64,000 bases of DNA from an uncultured Flavobacteriaceae bacterium (GCA_947494565.1 CANLVG010000003.1:248001-312000), one strand, 5' to 3'. Positions 7,600 to 16,503 are shown, counted from the stretch's first letter. A program made the numbers and translations. Notes: generated from the sequence alone by a model not told the origin.

Positions 7600-8316
7600 C
7601 TAAAGGCGAGAAAAGATGGTTTTGAGTTCTTCACTTTTTTTAGAAATCGGCGTTCTCGATTTGGCATCTTTTACCGTAGAGTATTTATAAGGTTTGCCAT
7701 CTTCCCTGTGGATAGTGTCCGACCTTTTGAAAAAGTCGATAACGCTCATTGTGTTTTTCGGGAAGGTGACTTTAAGCAATTCGTAGAACTCCCGACAGCT
7801 TGGAGCGTCAAGTTTGAAATGTATTTTGGATTGGTGAGAATACCAATCCTCCTTAAAAACTTTGATAAAATCATCTTTATCCGTTTTCTCTGTTAGTATC
7901 ATATCGTAGTTAACCAATCCACGATACAGTTCTTTCAGTTGATCATTTGTAGCTGAAAGGCTAAAGTTGTTCTTCTTTTTAAGTTTTTCTTGAATTTTTG
8001 GGATAAAAACATTTCTGAATTTTTTAGTCCATGTAATTTGTGACAGCATTATACCACTTAAAAAAATGAACCAATTAAGAGGATATAAAAGCGATGTTAG
8101 TTGAGTTTGACTCGTATCGACCAATGCTGAATAACTTCCATGCATCAATAGTAACCCAATTCCATAAAAAACCAATCTTGGTTTTTCAATGTATTTATCC
8201 CATTGTGTGGATTCATTGAACATATAACGGGCAAAGAAACCAACATACGGAATTAGCAATCGCACGTAAACATATGCGAAGGATGCCAATAGGAGATATT
8301 TAATGAAATCAGGCAT
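7600..8316 (-). CDS. Membrane protein of unknown function in the mobile region
   Basis: The 238-residue product has an N-terminal membrane domain with about three hydrophobic segments (residues about 5-28, 48-65 and 75-95). A cytoplasmic-looking soluble domain follows (about 100-238), rich in Lys and Asp, with segments such as FKLDAPSCREFYELLKVTF, then FFKRSDTIHREDG. No family was recognised. It is followed by the excisionase-like gene in the same direction 147 bases downstream. Its upstream side is a 498-base gene-free region. A link to transfer or to regulation of the element is possible, but only because of the location. Confidence 0.7.
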   Translation of the reverse strand: MPDFIKYLLLASFAYVYVRLLIPYVGFFARYMFNESTQWDKYIEKPRLVFYGIGLLLMHGSYSALVDTSQTQLTSLLYPLNWFIFLSGIMLSQITWTKKFRNVFIPKIQEKLKKKNNFSLSATNDQLKELYRGLVNYDMILTEKTDKDDFIKVFKEDWYSHQSKIHFKLDAPSCREFYELLKVTFPKNTMSVIDFFKRSDTIHREDGKPYKYSTVKDAKSRTPISKKSEELKTIFSRL

Positions 8317-8814
8317 ACTTCTAAGTTACTATTTTATGTGGGTAATGAAGTGAATCATAGATATACTGATGGGTTTTTGGGATAGAAGAGACCATAAATG
8401 ATTATTTAGTACTTGGATGTTTCAATGTGCAATATGGAGGACTACAATAAAACAGGTTGAAGATTCCATATAATTTAAGATAACTTATTGTGGGTAGGGG
8501 AGGAAAGGTTAAGCGGCTTTTTCGCCGCTTGTTCTTTCGCGCGGCTCCGAGGATGTCTGGCAAAACTGGAGCGGAAAGACTTCCCGAGCCGACCGGCGAA
8601 GCGTGTTAGCAAGGGGAGGATTGGAGTGGAAGGTTTGCCAGACTTCCGTAGGTGCTTGGGGTTTATAAGTAAACCGTTATCTAATGAAATATGACCCTGA
8701 TTACAGATGTTTAGATTCTAGTTGTGTGCTTGATTTTGAATAGGTGCGGAATAAAGGATATTGAAAATATTGATTTAAAAGGATTGTCGGCTTTTTGTGC
8801 TTATTGCTTTCCGC
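8317..8814. other. 498-base region without a convincing gene; contains a GC-rich structured block
   Basis: The outer parts (8317-8500 and 8660-8814) are AT-rich and show no clear signal. The centre (about 8505-8660) is distinctly GC-richer than its surroundings and holds the inverted repeats described at 8511-8643. A 68-codon open frame at 8488-8694 crosses this block, but its Arg/Cys/Phe-rich translation looks like a by-product of base composition. The CDF-like transporter gene ends at 8815, reading towards this region, so the block could also terminate or regulate that transcript. Confidence 0.5.
8511..8643. other. GC-rich block with nested inverted repeats: candidate structured RNA or second transfer-related site
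   Basis: AAGCGGC (8511-8517) pairs perfectly with GCCGCTT (8524-8530) around a 6-base loop. Further on, GTCTGGCAAA (8555-8564) is the exact reverse complement of TTTGCCAGAC (8634-8643), enclosing 69 bases that contain further GC-rich motifs such as GAGCCGACCGGCG. Compact secondary structure is likely if this is transcribed. No T-run follows the first hairpin. Identity is unknown: a small RNA, an oriT or a protein-binding region are all possible. Confidence 0.45.
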
Positions 8815-9609
8815 TCACTTACTCAATTTCAGTATTCGAAACGCACCTTGTATTACCAAAGCAAAAACGATTGTACCTATTATCAAATCAGGTTTGTTCG
8901 AACTCAACCAATTTACCAAAAGGCCAGCGATTATTACTCCCACATTGATAATAACGTCATTTGAAGTAAAAATCATACTTGCTTTCATATGCGCCTCTTC
9001 TTTGCTTTTTGATTTTTGTAAAATATAAAGACAAATTCCGTTTGCGATAAGAGCAAAAATCGAAACGATAATCATTGTTGAGAAATCAGGAAGTTTCTCG
9101 TCTCCGAAAAATCTCCTTAAAACTTCTACAAACCCCATAATCGCAAGTATGATTTGAAAATAACCGGCAAGTTTTGCAATCCGCTTTTTCTTAATCAGAG
9201 TTCCGCCAACCGCAAATAAACTAATCCCATAAACGAAACTGTCTGCAAGCATATCCAAACTATCGGCAACAAGCCCCATAGATTTTGAAACCAGACCTGT
9301 TGTCATTTCGATGATGAAAAAAGCAAAATTGATTATAAGTACAGACCAAAGTAGCTTTTTTTGGTTTGTATTTTCTTTAAATTCCGTTTGGTCGGTCTGC
9401 TCTGTAGAGATTTTCTTTCCGCCTAAATTCAGCTCAGTAACAGACTTTTCGATTTGGTCGATTTCTCCGCTATGAAAAACAGTTAATTTTCGGTTAGCAA
9501 TGTCAAAGTCCAAATTCGCAATGCTTGAAATTCCGTCGAGTTTCATTCGGATTAGGTTTTCCTCTGACGGACAGTCCATTTTAGGAATTATAAATATTGT
9601 TTTCTTCAT
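8815..9609 (-). CDS. CDF-like cation transporter with an N-terminal heavy-metal-associated-like domain
   Basis: The preferred start is the ATG at 9609 (a TTG at 9624 would overlap the upstream gene), giving 264 residues. The first ~70 residues resemble a degenerate HMA domain: KMDCPSEE has only one Cys instead of CxxC. Six membrane segments follow. Cation-diffusion-facilitator signatures are visible: the paired Asp motif ADSLDMLADS in the second membrane segment, and a weaker second site HMKASMIFTSND later. Such proteins form the last gene of mercury-type operons in Flavobacteriia. It would move a divalent metal or complex out of the cytoplasm; Hg, Zn or Cd specificity cannot be decided. It starts 5 bases after the GDCCVxC gene. 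Confidence 0.85.
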   Translation of the reverse strand: MKKTIFIIPKMDCPSEENLIRMKLDGISSIANLDFDIANRKLTVFHSGEIDQIEKSVTELNLGGKKISTEQTDQTEFKENTNQKKLLWSVLIINFAFFIIEMTTGLVSKSMGLVADSLDMLADSFVYGISLFAVGGTLIKKKRIAKLAGYFQIILAIMGFVEVLRRFFGDEKLPDFSTMIIVSIFALIANGICLYILQKSKSKEEAHMKASMIFTSNDVIINVGVIIAGLLVNWLSSNKPDLIIGTIVFALVIQGAFRILKLSK

Positions 9610-9614
9610 GCTAA

Positions 9615-9821
9615 TTAACAGCAACTTTTATTTTCCTGAATTGGTGGGCAAGCAACAGTTCCATAGGAACAATAAACACAACAATCGCCTTCTTTGGGCT
9701 TAAGTAATGTTTTACAATTTTCGCATTCATAGAAAAACTGGCATGCCGTTGTGGGCATTTCCTCTTTCGCCTTATGTCCACATTCGGGGCATATAATCGT
9801 AGATTCTAACTGTACTTCCAT
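9615..9821 (-). CDS. GDCCVxC-domain protein (zinc-ribbon-like, metal-resistance associated)
   Basis: This 68-residue Cys-rich protein has CPECG near the N-terminus, CENCKTLLKP in the middle and the signature GDCCVYCSYG, followed by a C-terminal CC pair. The GDCCVxC family, which in some bacteria carries selenocysteine, is recalled from mercury- and metal-resistance operons; here all positions are Cys. Its start overlaps the stop of the merTP gene by one base (TAATG), so it is translationally coupled. A role as a metal-binding or metal-transfer protein between MerTP and the CDF-like transporter is inferred from context. Biochemical function is not established to my knowledge. Confidence 0.85.
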   Translation of the reverse strand: MEVQLESTIICPECGHKAKEEMPTTACQFFYECENCKTLLKPKEGDCCVYCSYGTVACPPIQENKSCC

Positions 9822-10417
9822 TATTTGACTATTTTGTATCCAGTACTTAATATGGCAGTTTCTATCTTTTGAAGGTCGACCTTGGTTTCATCATATTTTA
9901 CGATTGTATTCGCCGCTTCGTAATCTGCATTGACTTTTAGTATGCCGTCAAGTTTATTTACCTCACTTTCGATATGTGCTTCGCAACCCGTACAGGTCAT
10001 TCCTTCAATAGTTACCCTGATTTCTTTAATGTTCGATTGCTCCACGTAAACGATTTGCTTACTTGAACCTGGACTGGAATAAAGAATATGGGAGTAGGAT
10101 GGAAATGCCAACATGGCTCCGGCGAATAGGGTTATCAAAAACAAAAAACCCTTGGAGTTGATAAAATTCGATTTTTCGTCATCACATTCGCAATCAATTT
10201 TCGCTTGGGTTTTGGGCTTGAATTTTTGATACCATGCAAATGCTAGCACCAAAACCGTAAAGCCAATTAAATAAGGTCTAAAAGGTTCTATCCATGAAAA
10301 GGTAGAGGCTAAACCAGTAGTTCCTGCCAATACTGCAAGTACAGGTGTAATACAACATATAGATGCAGCAAGAGCAGTTAGAACCGACGTACCAATCAAT
10401 TTTTTATTTCCAATCAT
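9821..10417 (-). CDS. merTP: Mercuric transport protein MerTP (MerT-MerP fusion)
   Basis: The 198-residue protein joins a MerT-like membrane part to a MerP-like HMA domain. The first membrane helix carries the Cys pair CC at residues 21-22 that takes up Hg(II) in MerT. A second Cys pair, CEC at 76-78, lies in the loop. A third hydrophobic segment follows at about 90-107. The C-terminal HMA domain has GMTCTGC at 139-145 and a typical ferredoxin-like pattern to the end. The start overlaps the regulator's stop as ATGA. It would bring Hg(II) into the cytoplasm for detoxification, yet no mercuric reductase gene is present in the window; the downstream partners are a GDCCVxC protein and a CDF-like transporter. 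Confidence 0.9.
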   Translation of the reverse strand: MIGNKKLIGTSVLTALAASICCITPVLAVLAGTTGLASTFSWIEPFRPYLIGFTVLVLAFAWYQKFKPKTQAKIDCECDDEKSNFINSKGFLFLITLFAGAMLAFPSYSHILYSSPGSSKQIVYVEQSNIKEIRVTIEGMTCTGCEAHIESEVNKLDGILKVNADYEAANTIVKYDETKVDLQKIETAILSTGYKIVK

Positions 10418-10782
10418 AACACTATACTTTCCTTTTTCAATAAATTGAGAATTGGACTCAATGTCGTCAACTTGTCCTTGTTAAGCGCATAAAAAATCGT
10501 CTGAGCTTCTTTTGTGGCGTAGACCAAATCTCTATCCTTTAGCTTTCTAAGGTGTTGTGAAATTGCCGATACGTTCATTTGAAGTATATCGCTCAAATCA
10601 CAAACGCATAGTCTTTCTTCCCTTTGGAGCAAAAAGAGAATTTGAAGTCTAACCTTATTTCCTGCCAAGTTTAAGACTTCGGAAACAAAACTTAAAGAAC
10701 TGTCCAACTCCGCTATTGAAGACCTACAGTCCATTATCTGTCTTGCGTCTGCTTCCAATCGGATACATATCTGTTTTCCCAT
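10414..10782 (-). CDS. ArsR/SmtB-family metal-sensing repressor
   Basis: This 122-residue winged-helix protein has the ArsR-family metal motif LCVCDLSDIL, with Cys59 and Cys61, at the start of the DNA-binding region, followed by the recognition helix VSAISQHLRKLKDRDLV. Additional Cys residues at positions 6 and 19 in the N-terminal arm make a CadC-like thiolate site possible. It is the first gene of the operon with merTP, with a 4-base overlap. A perfect 14-bp inverted repeat directly upstream (10788-10827) is the expected operator, so it should repress its own operon until a soft metal ion binds. Confidence 0.92.
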   Translation of the reverse strand: MGKQICIRLEADARQIMDCRSSIAELDSSLSFVSEVLNLAGNKVRLQILFLLQREERLCVCDLSDILQMNVSAISQHLRKLKDRDLVYATKEAQTIFYALNKDKLTTLSPILNLLKKESIVL

Positions 10783-10786
10783 AAAA

Positions 10787-10794
10787 CAAAGATA
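10787..10794 (-). promoter_or_regulatory. -7 promoter box of the arsR-merTP operon
   Basis: Read on the minus strand this is TATCTTTG, a full match to TAnnTTTG. It ends only 4 bases before the arsR ATG (10782-10780), so transcription would start at or next to the start codon and the message would be leaderless or nearly so. The box overlaps one arm of the operator. Confidence 0.5.
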
Positions 10795-10827
10795 TGTATT
10801 TTAGTATTTGCTTAAATACATATCTTT
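10788..10827. promoter_or_regulatory. ArsR-family operator: perfect 14-bp inverted repeat
   Basis: AAAGATATGTATTT (10788-10801) is the exact reverse complement of AAATACATATCTTT (10814-10827), separated by 12 bases. It lies immediately upstream of the arsR gene and covers the -7 box, as expected for repression by blocking RNA polymerase. The length and AT-rich nature fit ArsR/SmtB operators. It might also influence the divergent gene at 10977. Confidence 0.7.
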
Positions 10828-10976
10828 ATTAAAATTGTTCTTTATAAAACAACTTATTAATAGAATCAAGCAGGAAAAATATAAAGTCTTAGTAAACATC
10901 TCTTTTGCAATTCACTTTTTAAACTTCTGTTAAACAAATGACTACCATTTAATATTTTTGTAATTTTGCAATTCAA

Positions 10977-11405
10977 ATGAAAGAAACGCTACATAAAATA
11001 ACCTCTACTTTAATGGCACTTATTGTGCTATTATCCACCATGTCTTTCTCTGTGGATATGCATTACTGTGGTGACCATTTGGTAGATTTCAGTATGTTCG
11101 ATAAGGTAGACACCTGCATGATGAAAGCAGAAAAGTCGAAAGACTCTAATTCCTGTGAAGTTATGGAAATGGAGACTGAGACAAGCTGTTGTTCCGATAT
11201 AGAAGTTACAATTGAAGGTCAAGATGATTTAAAAATCTCATTCGACAACCTTTCTTTTGAACAGCAACAATTTGTTTATTCTTTTGCTTATTCCTTTATA
11301 AATCTCTTTGATGCGGTAGACGAAAATATAACACCGTTTAGAGACTATGTCCCGCCTCCACTATTACGGGATGTTCAAATTTTAGACCAGACTTTCCTTA
11401 TTTGA
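10977..11405 (+). CDS. HYC_CC_PP-family exported protein at the head of the copper cluster
   Basis: The 142-residue product has an N-terminal hydrophobic signal-like segment (about 8-26), then the three signatures that name the family: MHYCGD at about 28-33, SCCSD near 70-74 and YVPPPL near 121-126. It is rich in Cys, Met and His in the first half, which suggests periplasmic metal binding. Proteins of this kind are regularly found beside copper/silver RND pumps in Flavobacteriia; the biochemical role is not known to me. Two overlapping -7-like boxes (TATTTTTG at 10953 and TAATTTTG at 10961) lie just upstream of the ATG. Confidence 0.8.
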   Translation: MKETLHKITSTLMALIVLLSTMSFSVDMHYCGDHLVDFSMFDKVDTCMMKAEKSKDSNSCEVMEMETETSCCSDIEVTIEGQDDLKISFDNLSFEQQQFVYSFAYSFINLFDAVDENITPFRDYVPPPLLRDVQILDQTFLI

Positions 11406-11426
11406 TTATTAGACAGTATTAAGTGC

Positions 11427-11452
11427 GCCCTGCGATAACTATCGTTTAGGGC
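11427..11452 (+). other. Intercistronic hairpin between the HYC_CC_PP gene and the RND pump gene
   Basis: GCCCT (11427-11431) pairs with AGGGC (11448-11452), and inside it CGATA (11433-11437) pairs with TATCG (11440-11444) around a 2-base loop. It lies in the 119-base gap before cusA. Only a loose T-rich stretch follows, so partial termination or message stabilisation are both possible. Confidence 0.35.
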
Positions 11453-11524
11453 TCAATTTGTTGTGTTTGTTTTTCTGTTTTCTAGAATTTCAAATCTTTC
11501 ATAACTGTTTAATTATCAAATCAC

Positions 11525-14500
11525 ATGCTTAATAAAGCTATCAAATTCCTTATCGAGAACAAACTCGTTGCAGTATTAATGCTCGCCTTATTTGTAGGTT
11601 GGGGTATCGTAAATGCACCATTTGGTTGGAATACAGGCTTTCTGCCTTCAAACCCCGTAGCAGTAGATGCTATTCCGGATATTGGTGAAAATCAACAAAT
11701 TGTTTTTACGAAATGGGAAGGTCGTTCTCCACAAGATATTGAGGACCAAATTACGTACCCGTTGACCACTTCTCTGCTTGGTATACCAGGTGTAAAAACT
11801 ATCCGTAGTTCTTCTATGTTCGGTTTTTCTAGCATCTATATCATATTTGAGGAAGATGTTGAGTTTTATTGGTCACGTAGTCGGATTTTAGAAAAGCTAA
11901 ATTCATTACCGGCAAATCTTTTGCCTGAAGGTTTAAACCCAGCTCTGGGTCCCGATGCAACAGGATTAGGTCAAATTTATTGGTACACTTTAGAAGGGCG
12001 TGATGAAAATGGAAATGTAACTGGTGGATGGGATTTACAGGAACTACGCAGCATTCAAGACTACTATGTGAAATATGCACTTTCAGGTGCTAGTGGAGTA
12101 TCAGAGGTCGCTTCTATTGGTGGTTATGTACAGGAATATCAAGTTGACGTGAATCCTGAGAAAATGCGCCAATATAAAATAAGCCTTAGCCAAATTGTAA
12201 AGGCAGTAAAGGAGAGCAATCAGGATATAGGAGCGCAGACATTAGAAATAAACCAAGCTGAATACCTTGTTCGCGGCTTGGGCTATGTCAAGACCATTGC
12301 AGATTTAGAGAATGCGGTTGTTTCTTCTGAAAATTTCACATCACTTCGAATTAAGGATGTAGCCAACGTAAGTCTTGGTCCAGCAACTAGGCGTGGTATT
12401 CTGGATAAGGAAGGAGCAGAAGTCGTTGGTGGTGTGGTTGTTGCTCGATACGGTGCTAACCCAATGGAAGTCATCACGAATGTAAAAGCCCAAATTGATG
12501 AACTTAAAGATGGCCTACCGTCAAAAGTACTGGCCGATGGACGCACCTCTCAATTGACCGTAGTTCCTTTTTACGACCGTACAGAGCTTATTGAAGAAAC
12601 ACTCGATACACTTAATGAAGCATTGACATTAGAAATACTAATTACCATTTTGGTAATTATCATAATGGTCTTCAATTTAAGGGCGTCTATATTAATCTCT
12701 GGACTATTACCGGTTGCTGTTTTGATGGTTTTTGTTGCCATGAAAATCTTTAATGTAGATGCCAATATAGTCGCGCTTTCAGGTATCGCCATCGCTATTG
12801 GTACCATGGTCGATGTTGGTGTTATTCTAGCCGAAAACATGATACGGCATATGGATGATAAAAAGTTGCGTTTTAGCGAAAACGGAACTGAATACACCAC
12901 AAATGAAATTATCTATAATGCCACGTCTGAAGTTTCTGGAGCAATCTTAACTGCAGTCCTAACTACCATTATAAGTTTTGTGCCAGTATTTACTATGATT
13001 GGTGCAGAAGGAAAGCTATTCCGTCCCCTTGCTTTTACTAAAACAATGGCACTTTCGGCTTCATTGGTTATCGCCTTGTTCATAATCCCACCATTGGCGG
13101 CATATTTATTTAGAAAGAAGAACCTAAAAGCCTCGTTTAGCTATGTACTTCAAATTTCGCTTTTAGTATTGGGAGCAATCGCAATGTTTTCAGGCTATTG
13201 GTTAGGGATTGTTTTGATTGCTTTTGGTGTAACGGGAATTTTAAATTTAAGGGGTAATCTTAACAAGAAGAAAGTAAATCTGATTAACATTATTATATCG
13301 TCAACTGCTATAATATTTATGCTAGCAGAATATTGGAGACCCTTAGGCTTTGATAGAAGTGTATTTGTCAACCTGATTTTTGTAGCGCTAATTTGCTTTG
13401 GAGTTCTAGGGATATTTTCTGTACTGAGAAGGTATTATGGTCAGATTTTGGAATGGGCATTAGCGAATAAACTCTTGTTCCTAATCATTCCTGCAACAGT
13501 ACTTATTTCTGGTGTCTGGATTATGAACAACACCGGAAAGGAATTTATGCCATCTCTAAACGAAGGCTCGTTCCTTTTAATGCCCACCTCTTTACCTCAC
13601 GCTGGTGTAGAAGAAAACAAACGGGTATTGCAACAACTGGATATGGCAGTTGCTACTATTCCAGAAATAGAAACTGTGGTTGGTAAATCTGGCAGAACAG
13701 AATCCGCACTCGACCCGGCACCGCTATCCATGTATGAAAATATGATTCAGTATAAATCTGAATACATGCATAATACAGAGGGTAAAAAGCAACGCTATAA
13801 AATAAATGACGACGGGCTTTTTGTACTAAAAGATGGTAATCTTGTTATCAACCCAAATACGGATATAGATAGTGAAAATTCGAGTTACGATGCATCAAGA
13901 TTAAGAGACCCATTTGCTATTCATTCGAAGCATTTGGTTGAAGATGACGATGGCGAATTCTACCGTAACTGGCGACCAGAGATTAATAACCCAGATGATA
14001 TATGGAATGAAATAGTTAAGGTGACCAAATTGCCAGGGGTAACTTCCGCACCGAAATTACAACCCATTGAAACCCGATTGGTAATGCTACAAACAGGAAT
14101 GCGAGCACCTATGGGAATCAAGGTTAAAGGGCAAGATTTAGCCCAAATAGAGGCCTTTGGTTTACAGTTAGAAGGTATTCTGAAACAAGCCGAAGGTGTT
14201 AAGGAGCAGGCTGTTTTTGCAGACCGTATTGTGGGTAAACCTTACTTATTAATTGATATCAAACGAGAGCAACTAGCGCGATATGGAATATCCATTATGG
14301 ATGTTCAGCAAGTTCTAAAAGTAGCTGTTGGCGGAATGCCTTTGACGCAGACAGTTGAAGGTCGTGAGCGTTATGGAGTTCGTGTGCGTTACCCAAGAGA
14401 ATTACGTGGGAATGAAGAAGACCTTAAAAAGATTTATGTTCCTGTAGAAAAGGGAAGTCCCGTGCCATTGGGCGAACTCGTTGACATACGTTACGAGCAA

Positions 14501-15283
14501 GGTCCACAAGTGATTAAAAGTGAAGATACCTTCCTAATCGGATATGTTCTATTCGATAAGCTTGATGGTTTTGCTGAAGTAGATGTCGTAGAAAATGCTC
14601 AGGCTTTGATTAAGGAAAAAATCGCTGCTGGGGAATTAACCGTTCCTAAAGGAATCAGTTATCAATTTACTGGAACCTATGAAAACCAGTTGCGAGCAGA
14701 GAAAACACTTTCTGTTGTGGTTCCGTTGGCACTAGCAATCATTTTCTTGATTTTGTATTTCCAGTTCAAATCTGTTTCTACTTCACTTATGGTCTTTACT
14801 GGAATCACGGTGGCTTTTGCAGGTGGTTTCATTATGATTTGGTTGTATGGTCAAGACTGGTTCTTCAATTTCAATCTGTTCGGAGAGAATATGCGTGACC
14901 TATTCAATATGAAAACCATCAATCTGAGTGTGGCGGTATGGGTCGGGTTTATTGCACTATTTGGTATTGCTACCGATGACGGAGTAGTAATGGCAACCTA
15001 CCTCACACAAACCTTTGACCGTGATAAACCAACAGATAAAAAGGGTATCAGGCATTCAGCATTAGAAGCTGCGAAAAAGCGAATACGTCCTTGTCTGATG
15101 ACCACGGTAACTACAATTCTTGCCTTACTTCCCGTATTGACATCCACAGGAAAGGGGAGTGATATAATGATACCAATGGCTATCCCAATTTTTGGGGGAA
15201 TGGTGATTGATATTACCTCCTATTTCATTGTACCGGTATTGTACAGTTGGAGAGAAGAATTAAAACTAAAAAGAGCAAACTAA
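11525..15283 (+). CDS. cusA: CusA-type heavy-metal efflux RND permease
   Basis: This 1252-residue inner-membrane pump is an HME-RND transporter. The fourth membrane region carries GTMVDVGVILAENMIRHM at about residues 425-442, with Asp and Glu in the positions used for proton relay in CusA, and it lacks the extra Asp of the zinc-type CzcA motif, which favours Cu(I)/Ag(I). The protein is longer than the roughly 1040-1050 residues of E. coli CusA. The extra length includes added hydrophobic segments after the sixth helix (about 535-640) and a loop near 745-820. It starts a block whose next gene overlaps by one base (TAATG) and encodes the outer-membrane partner. With the CusB-like adaptor at 20085 it would form a tripartite efflux system. 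Confidence 0.93.
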   Translation: MLNKAIKFLIENKLVAVLMLALFVGWGIVNAPFGWNTGFLPSNPVAVDAIPDIGENQQIVFTKWEGRSPQDIEDQITYPLTTSLLGIPGVKTIRSSSMFGFSSIYIIFEEDVEFYWSRSRILEKLNSLPANLLPEGLNPALGPDATGLGQIYWYTLEGRDENGNVTGGWDLQELRSIQDYYVKYALSGASGVSEVASIGGYVQEYQVDVNPEKMRQYKISLSQIVKAVKESNQDIGAQTLEINQAEYLVRGLGYVKTIADLENAVVSSENFTSLRIKDVANVSLGPATRRGILDKEGAEVVGGVVVARYGANPMEVITNVKAQIDELKDGLPSKVLADGRTSQLTVVPFYDRTELIEETLDTLNEALTLEILITILVIIIMVFNLRASILISGLLPVAVLMVFVAMKIFNVDANIVALSGIAIAIGTMVDVGVILAENMIRHMDDKKLRFSENGTEYTTNEIIYNATSEVSGAILTAVLTTIISFVPVFTMIGAEGKLFRPLAFTKTMALSASLVIALFIIPPLAAYLFRKKNLKASFSYVLQISLLVLGAIAMFSGYWLGIVLIAFGVTGILNLRGNLNKKKVNLINIIISSTAIIFMLAEYWRPLGFDRSVFVNLIFVALICFGVLGIFSVLRRYYGQILEWALANKLLFLIIPATVLISGVWIMNNTGKEFMPSLNEGSFLLMPTSLPHAGVEENKRVLQQLDMAVATIPEIETVVGKSGRTESALDPAPLSMYENMIQYKSEYMHNTEGKKQRYKINDDGLFVLKDGNLVINPNTDIDSENSSYDASRLRDPFAIHSKHLVEDDDGEFYRNWRPEINNPDDIWNEIVKVTKLPGVTSAPKLQPIETRLVMLQTGMRAPMGIKVKGQDLAQIEAFGLQLEGILKQAEGVKEQAVFADRIVGKPYLLIDIKREQLARYGISIMDVQQVLKVAVGGMPLTQTVEGRERYGVRVRYPRELRGNEEDLKKIYVPVEKGSPVPLGELVDIRYEQGPQVIKSEDTFLIGYVLFDKLDGFAEVDVVENAQALIKEKIAAGELTVPKGISYQFTGTYENQLRAEKTLSVVVPLALAIIFLILYFQFKSVSTSLMVFTGITVAFAGGFIMIWLYGQDWFFNFNLFGENMRDLFNMKTINLSVAVWVGFIALFGIATDDGVVMATYLTQTFDRDKPTDKKGIRHSALEAAKKRIRPCLMTTVTTILALLPVLTSTGKGSDIMIPMAIPIFGGMVIDITSYFIVPVLYSWREELKLKRAN

Positions 15284-16503
15284 TGAAAAATATAAATATC
15301 GTTATCTGTCTTTTGTTTGTTTCCGCTTTTTCGAGAGCGCAACAATTACAATCATTTATTAGCGAGGCAGTAGGTAATAGTCCTGAGATTCAGGCGTACA
15401 ATCTTCGTCATAACATAGCTGAAGAAAAAGTAAACGAAGCAGACTGGATTCCCAATACAGAATTCAGCGCAGGTTATTTTGTAAGTGAACCTGAAACTAG
15501 AACAGGCGCGCAACGTGCTCGATTTTCGGCGAGACAAATGTTGCCTTGGTTCGGTACGATTACGGCTAGAGAAAATTACGCGAGCGCAATGGCAGATTCA
15601 GAATATGAAGAAATCGTGATTGCAAGACGTAAACTGGCACTTTCGGTTTCTCAATCCTATTATAGACTCTATAGTATAAAGGAAAAACAAAAAGTACTTG
15701 AGGAGAATATTCAGTTATTGAAAACCTATGAAAAACTGGCACTTACTTCTGTGGAAGTTGGAAAGGCATCTGCAGTAGACGTATTAAGGTTGCAGATTAG
15801 ACAAAATGAGTTGCAGCAGCAAAAAGAAGTATTAGATGAAGGGTATTTAGGCGAACAAACAACCCTTAATACATTACTTAATCGAGATGGGAACACAGAA
15901 GTAGTTATTCTTGAAAAATTAATGCTCCCAGATGAGGATGGCGTGTTTGCCGAGGATGCTTTAACGCTTAATCCAGAATTGCTCAAATATGATAAACTCT
16001 ATGAATCTGTAGTACAATCAGAAGAATTAAATCAAGCAGAACGCAATCCTATGATTGGTTTTGGATTGGATTATGTGCCAGTTTCCGAGCGACCTGATAT
16101 GAGTTTTAGTGATAATGGTAAGGATATTTTTATGCCCATGGTCTCTGTTTCTGTACCACTTTTCAATAATAAGTACAGGTCTACTTCAAAACAGAACGAA
16201 CTGAGACAGCTTGAAATAACAGCTCAAAAAGACAATCGCCTGAATGTTTTAGAGTCTGCTTTTGCTCAAGCTATATCACAACGCAATCAAGCTAGAATTA
16301 AATACAATACACAAGAGAAAAACTTGAAGCAAGCTAATGATGCGGAAGAAATCCTCATTAAAAATTATGAAACTGGTACTATAGATTTTAATGATGTTCT
16401 CGATATACAAGAATTGCAATTAAAGTTCCAAATCAATCAGATAAGTGCCATAACAACCTACTATGCCCAAAGTGCGGTAGTCAATTATTTAATAACTCAA
16501 TAA
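15283..16503 (+). CDS. TolC/CusC-family outer-membrane efflux protein
   Basis: The product of 406 residues (from the ATG at 15283, which overlaps the pump's stop as TAATG) starts with a signal peptide MKNINIVICLLFVSAFSRAQ. It then has two long heptad-rich repeats typical of the TolC fold, with segments such as YSIKEKQKVLEENIQLLKTYEKLAL and, in the second repeat, LRQLEITAQKD. The stretch VPLFNNK marks the second beta region. It should form the outer-membrane channel for the CusA-type pump. No lipobox Cys is seen, unlike E. coli CusC. Confidence 0.9.
   Translation: MKNINIVICLLFVSAFSRAQQLQSFISEAVGNSPEIQAYNLRHNIAEEKVNEADWIPNTEFSAGYFVSEPETRTGAQRARFSARQMLPWFGTITARENYASAMADSEYEEIVIARRKLALSVSQSYYRLYSIKEKQKVLEENIQLLKTYEKLALTSVEVGKASAVDVLRLQIRQNELQQQKEVLDEGYLGEQTTLNTLLNRDGNTEVVILEKLMLPDEDGVFAEDALTLNPELLKYDKLYESVVQSEELNQAERNPMIGFGLDYVPVSERPDMSFSDNGKDIFMPMVSVSVPLFNNKYRSTSKQNELRQLEITAQKDNRLNVLESAFAQAISQRNQARIKYNTQEKNLKQANDAEEILIKNYETGTIDFNDVLDIQELQLKFQINQISAITTYYAQSAVVNYLITQ

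Noticed and set aside
8488-8694. 68-codon open frame across the GC-rich block
   Set aside because: Arg/Phe/Cys-rich translation with no recognisable fold; better explained by the base composition of a structured non-coding block.
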